Assembly: GCA_032718475.1 (NCBI GenBank)
Contig: JAUCBJ010007236.1
Coordinates: 1 to 64,000, forward strand
Source of the DNA: Nemertoderma westbladi
Taxonomy: Eukaryota; Xenacoelomorpha; Nemertodermatida; Nemertodermatidae
Direction: 5' to 3'
DNA length: 64,000 nt
The notes beneath the pieces are model-generated. The model searched no databases and was not told the origin of the DNA. It saw only the letters and a program-made list of their open reading frames with translations. Below are positions 59,280-64,000 of the stretch, piece by piece (the first letter of the stretch is position 1; every line of letters begins with the position of its first letter). The position numbers and the translations under genes are program-made.

Positions 59280-62002
59280 CTCGGTATTTATTCTCCACTT
59301 CTGGTTCCCTACCTCGGTATTTATTCTCCTACGTGGTTCCCTACCTCGGTATTTATTCTCCACTCCTGGTTCCCTACCTCGGTATTTATTCTCCACTACT
59401 GGTTCCCTCCTACCTCGGTATTTATTCTCCACTCCTGGTTCCCTACCACGGTATTTATTCTCCTCTCCGGGTTCCCTACCTCGGTATTTATTCTCCACCC
59501 TGGTTCCCTCCTACCTCGGTATTTATTCTCCACCCTGGTTCCCTACCTCGATATTTATTCTCCACCCTGGTTCCCTACCTCGGTATTTATTCTCCACCCT
59601 GGTTCCCTACCTCGGTATTTATTCTCCACCCTGGTTCCCTATCTCGGTATTTATTCTCCTCTCCGGGTTCCCTACCTCGGTATTTATTCTCCACCCTGGT
59701 TCCCTCCTACCTCGGTATTTATTCTCCACCCTGGTTCCCTACCTCGATATTTATTCTCCACCCTGGTTCCCTACCTCGGTATTTATTCTCCTCTCCGGGT
59801 TCCCTACCTCGGTATTTATTCTCCACCCTGGTTCCCTACCTCGGTATTTATTCTCCACTTCTGGTTCCCTACCTCGGTATTTATTCTCCACCCTGGTTCC
59901 CTACCTCGGTATTTATTCTCCTCTCCGGGTTCCCTACCTCGGTATTTATTCTCCACCCTGGTTCCCTCCTACCTCGGTATTTATTCTCCACCCTGGTTCC
60001 CTACCTCGGTATTTATTCTCCACTCTGGTTCCCTACCTCGGTATTTATTCTCCTTCCTGGTTCCCTACCTCGGTATTTATTCTCCTACGTGGTTCCCTAC
60101 CTCGGTATTTATTCTCCACCCTGGTTCCCTACCTCGGTATTTATTCTCCACCCTGGTTCCCTACCTCGGTATTTATTCTCCTTCCTGGTTCCCTACCTCG
60201 GTATTTATTCTCCACCCTGGTTCCCTACCTCGGTATTTATTCTCCTTCGTGGTTCCCTACCTCGGTATTTATTCTCCTTCGTGGTTCCCTACCTCGGTAT
60301 TTATTCTCCACCCTGGTTCCCTGCCTCGGTATTTATTCTCCACCCTGGTTCCCTACCTCGGTATTTATTCTCCACCCTGGTTCCCTACCTCGGTATTTAT
60401 TCTCCACCCTGGTTCCCTACCTCGGTATTTATTCTCCTACGTGGTTCCCTACCTCGGTATTTATTCTCCACCCTGGTTCCCTACCTCGGTATTTATTCTC
60501 CACCCTGGTTCCCTCCTACCTCGGTATTTATTCTCCACCCTGGTTCCCTCCTACCTCGGTATTTATTCTCCACTCTGGTTCCCTACCTCGATATTTATTC
60601 TCCACCCTGGTTCCCTACCTCGGTATTTATTATCCTCCCTGGTTCCCTACCTCGGTATTTATTCTCCACTTCTGGTTCCCTACCTCGGTATTTATTCTCC
60701 TACGTGGTTCCCTACCTCGGTATTTATTCTCCACTCCTGGTTCCCTACCTCGGTATTTATTCTCCACTACTGGTTCCCTCCTACCTCGGTATTTATTCTC
60801 CACTCCTGGTTCCCTACCACGGTATTTATTCTCCTCTCCGGGTTCCCTACCTCGGTATTTATTCTCCACCCTGGTTCCCTCCTACCTCGGTATTTATTCT
60901 CCACCCTGGTTCCCTACCTCGATATTTATTCTCCACCCTGGTTCCCTACCTCGGTATTTATTCTCCACCCTGGTTCCCTACCTCGGTATTTATTCTCCAC
61001 CCTGGTTCCCTATCTCGGTATTTATTCTCCTCTCCGGGTTCCCTACCTCGGTATTTATTCTCCACCCTGGTTCCCTCCTACCTCGGTATTTATTCTCCAC
61101 CCTGGTTCCCTACCTCGATATTTATTCTCCACCCTGGTTCCCTACCTCGGTATTTATTCTCCTCTCCGGGTTCCCTACCTCGGTATTTATTCTCCACCCT
61201 GGTTCCCTACCTCGGTATTTATTCTCCACTTCTGGTTCCCTACCTCGGTATTTATTCTCCACCCTGGTTCCCTACCTCGGTATTTATTCTCCTCTCCGGG
61301 TTCCCTACCTCGGTATTTATTCTCCACCCTGGTTCCCTCCTACCTCGGTATTTATTCTCCACCCTGGTTCCCTACCTCGGTATTTATTCTCCACTCTGGT
61401 TCCCTACCTCGGTATTTATTCTCCTTCCTGGTTCCCTACCTCGGTATTTATTCTCCTACGTGGTTCCCTACCTCGGTATTTATTCTCCACCCTGGTTCCC
61501 TACCTCGGTATTTATTCTCCACCCTGGTTCCCTACCTCGGTATTTATTCTCCTTCCTGGTTCCCTACCTCGGTATTTATTCTCCACCCTGGTTCCCTACC
61601 TCGGTATTTATTCTCCTTCGTGGTTCCCTACCTCGGTATTTATTCTCCTTCGTGGTTCCCTACCTCGGTATTTATTCTCCACCCTGGTTCCCTGCCTCGG
61701 TATTTATTCTCCACCCTGGTTCCCTACCTCGGTATTTATTCTCCACCCTGGTTCCCTACCTCGGTATTTATTCTCCACCCTGGTTCCCTACCTCGGTATT
61801 TATTCTCCTACGTGGTTCCCTACCTCGGTATTTATTCTCCACCCTGGTTCCCTACCTCGGTATTTATTCTCCACCCTGGTTCCCTCCTACCTCGGTATTT
61901 ATTCTCCACCCTGGTTCCCTCCTACCTCGGTATTTATTCTCCACTCTGGTTCCCTACCTCGATATTTATTCTCCACCCTGGTTCCCTACCTCGGTATTTA
62001 TT
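59280..62002 (+). repeat. Perfect tandem duplication of 1.35 kb, offset 1,374 bp
   Basis: About 59280-60628 and 60654-62002 carry the same series of more than 40 variant units, including rare forms such as CCACTACTGG, CCACTTCTGG and CTCGATATT. I saw no difference between the copies by eye, so this is the youngest duplication visible in the array, or an assembly duplication. Confidence 0.8.
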
Positions 62003-64000
62003 CTCCTCTCCTGGTTCCCTACCTCGGTATTTATTCTCCACTCCTGGTTCCCTACCTCGGTATTTATTCTCCACCCTGGTTCCCTACCTCGGTATTTATT
62101 CTCCTACGTGGTTCCCTACCTCGGTATTTATTCTCCACCCTGGTTCCCTACCTCGGTATTTATTCTCCACTTCTGGTTCCCTACCTCGGTATTTATTCTC
62201 CACTTCTGGTTCCCTACCTCGGTATTTATTCTCCACTCCTGGTTCCCTACCTCGGTATTTATTCTCCACTCTGGTTCCCTACCTCGGTATTTATTATCCA
62301 CCCTGGTTCCCTACCTCGGTATTTATTCTCCACCCTGGTTCCCTCCTACCTCGGTATTTATTCTCCACCCTGGTTCCCTACCTCGGTATTTATTCTCCAC
62401 TCCTGGTTCCCTACACCTCGGTATTTACTCTCCACCCTGGTTCCCTACCTCGGTATTTATTCTCCTTCCTGGTTCCCTACCTCGGTATTTATTCTCCTAC
62501 GTGGTTCCCTACCTCGGTATTTATTCTCCACCCTGGTTCCCTACCTCGGTATTTATTCTCCACCCTGGTTCCCTACCTCGGTATTTACTCTCCACCCTGG
62601 TTCCCTACCTCGGTATTTATTCTCCTTCCTGGTTCCCTACCTCGGTATTTATTCTCCTACGTGGTTCCCTACCTCGGTATTTATTCTCCACCCTGGTTCC
62701 CTACCTCGGTATTTATTCTCCACTCCTGGTTCCCTACACCTCGGTATTTACTCTCCACCCTGGTTCCCTACCTCGGTATTTATTCTCCTTCCTGGTTCCC
62801 TACCTCGGTATTTATTCTCCACCCTGGTTCCCTACCTCGGTATTTATTCTCCACCCTGGTTCCCTACCTCGGTATTTATTCTCCACTCTGGTTCCCTACC
62901 TCGGTATTTATTCTCCACCCTGGTTCCCTCCTACCTCGGTATTTATTCTCCACCCTGGTTCCCTACCTCGGTATTTATTCTCCACTCCTGGTTCCCTACA
63001 CCTCGGTATTTACTCTCCACCCTGGTTCCCTACCTCGGTATTTATTCTCCACCCTGGTTCCCTCCTACCTCGGTATTTATTCTCCACCCTGGTTCCCTAC
63101 CTCGTTATTTATTCTCCACTCTGGTTCCCTACCTCGGTATTTATTCTCCTTCCTGGTTCCCTACCTCGGTATTTATTCTCCTACGTGGTTCCCTACCTCG
63201 GTATTTATTCTCCACTCTGGTTCCCTACCTCGGTATTTATTCTCCACCCTCGTTCCCTACCTCGGTATTTATTCTCCACTCATGGTTCCCTCCTACCTCG
63301 GTATTTATTCTCCACTCCTGGGTCCCTACCTCGGTATTTATTCTCCACCCTGGTTCCCTACCTCGGTATTTATTCTCCACCCTGGTTCCCTACCTCGGTA
63401 TTTATTCTCCACTCTGGTTCCCTACCTCGGTATTTATTCTCCACCCTGGTTCCCTACCTCGGTATTTATTCTCCACTCCTGGTTCCCTACCTCGGTATTT
63501 ATTCTCCACCCTGGTTCCCTACCTCGGTATTTATTCTCCACCCTGGTTCCCTACCTCGGTATTTATTCTCCACCCTGGTTCCCTACCTCGGTAGTTATTC
63601 TCCACCCTGGTTCCCTACCTCGGTATTTATTCTCCACCCTGGTTCCCTACCTCGGTATTTATTCTCCACCCTGGTTCCCTACCTCGGTATTTATTCTCCA
63701 CTCCTGGTTCCCTACCACGGTATTTATTCTCCTCTCCGGGTTCCCTACCTCGGTATTTATTCTCCACCCTGGTTCCCTACCTCGGTATTTATTCTCCACC
63801 CTGGTTCCCTACCTCGGTATTTATTCTCCACCCTGGTTCCCTACCTCGGTATTTATTCTCCACTCCTGGTTCCCTACCACGGTATTTATTCTCCTCTCCG
63901 GGTTCCCTACCTCGGTATTTATTCTCCACCCTGGTTCCCTACCTCGGTATTTATTCTCCACCCTGGTTCCCTACCCCGGTATTTATTCTCCACCCTGGTT

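Larger units (their letters stand above)
25104..64000 (+). repeat. 32/33 bp satellite array, about 1,200 units, open at the right edge
   Basis: Tandem units fill the rest of the window. The basic 32 bp unit (reference copy 25139-25170) starts CCCTACCTCGGTATTTATTC and ends TCCACCCTGGTT. The second common form is 33 bp (25269-25301, with CCACTCCTGG). Other forms carry CCACTCTGG or CCTACGTGG (both 32 bp), and units gain 3 bp where TACC becomes CCTACC (35-36 bp). The plus strand is about three quarters pyrimidine. The consensus has no stop codon in any plus-strand frame, so frames of 12,274, 7,971 and 1,633 codons arise. I treat these as non-coding: the longest starts at GTG, the product is only the 32-residue cycle, and unit-length changes switch frame freely. 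Every unit carries AATAAA on the minus strand. The array starts about 1.9 kb past the dynein stop codon. Confidence 0.97.

Noticed and set aside
25185-60869. Short minus-strand frames of 60-101 codons in the 32 bp satellite
   Set aside because: They are fragments of the same repeat (MENKYRGREPG and RINTEVGNQ cycles), broken by a TAA in one of three phases.
26770-63594. 12,274-codon open frame (and the 7,971- and 1,633-codon frames) as a giant protein gene
   Set aside because: The longest starts at GTG, the product is a simple 32-residue cycle of a satellite unit, all three plus-strand frames are open, and units of 32 and 35 bp change frame without consequence. No promoter, splice pattern or unique domain is visible.
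36-64000. CRISPR arrays
   Set aside because: The repeats are directly adjacent, with no unique spacers, and lie in a eukaryotic gene context.

Overview
The window is animal (metazoan) nuclear DNA, probably from an invertebrate. It carries the 3' three quarters of one intron-containing gene for an outer-arm axonemal dynein heavy chain (DNAH5/DNAH8 type), lying between two large satellite arrays. GT-AG introns, AT-rich introns and flanks, a decayed non-LTR retrotransposon and the dynein itself all point to a eukaryote with motile cilia or flagella. The species cannot be named from the sequence.

Layout. (1) About 36-7439: a complete 7.4 kb array of a 24 bp satellite, with an internal 1,171 bp tandem duplication. 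The first dynein exon in the window follows it and begins inside a codon, so the array most likely lies in an intron and the first ~1,000 codons are upstream of the window. (2) 7609-23181: eleven dynein exons that join without a phase error into a 3,617-residue C-terminal part: end of the tail, linker, AAA1-AAA4 with P-loops, coiled-coil stalk with microtubule-binding domain, AAA5, AAA6, C-terminal domain and stop. Exon 6 alone is 9,163 bp. The 3' end of exon 8 and its splice donor have been amplified into a 46 bp minisatellite, and intron 9 holds the 3' end of a LINE. (3) 23182-25103: 3' UTR with a poly(A) signal, then AT-rich intergenic DNA with a tRNA-like (SINE-like) fragment and several strong palindromes. 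(4) About 25104-64000: at least 38.9 kb of a second satellite with a 32/33 bp unit, roughly 1,200 copies, running off the right edge. It has several higher-order repeat levels.

The two satellites share an ordered ACCG ... AGGTAGG(G)AAC core on opposite strands, so they may be related and inverted about the gene. Very long stop-free frames cross both arrays, one of 12,274 codons. I read them as a by-product of stop-free repeat units, not as genes. The only protein-coding gene I can support is the dynein. A satellite-flanked dynein heavy chain with satellite in an intron recalls the Drosophila Y-linked fertility dyneins; that comparison is inference.
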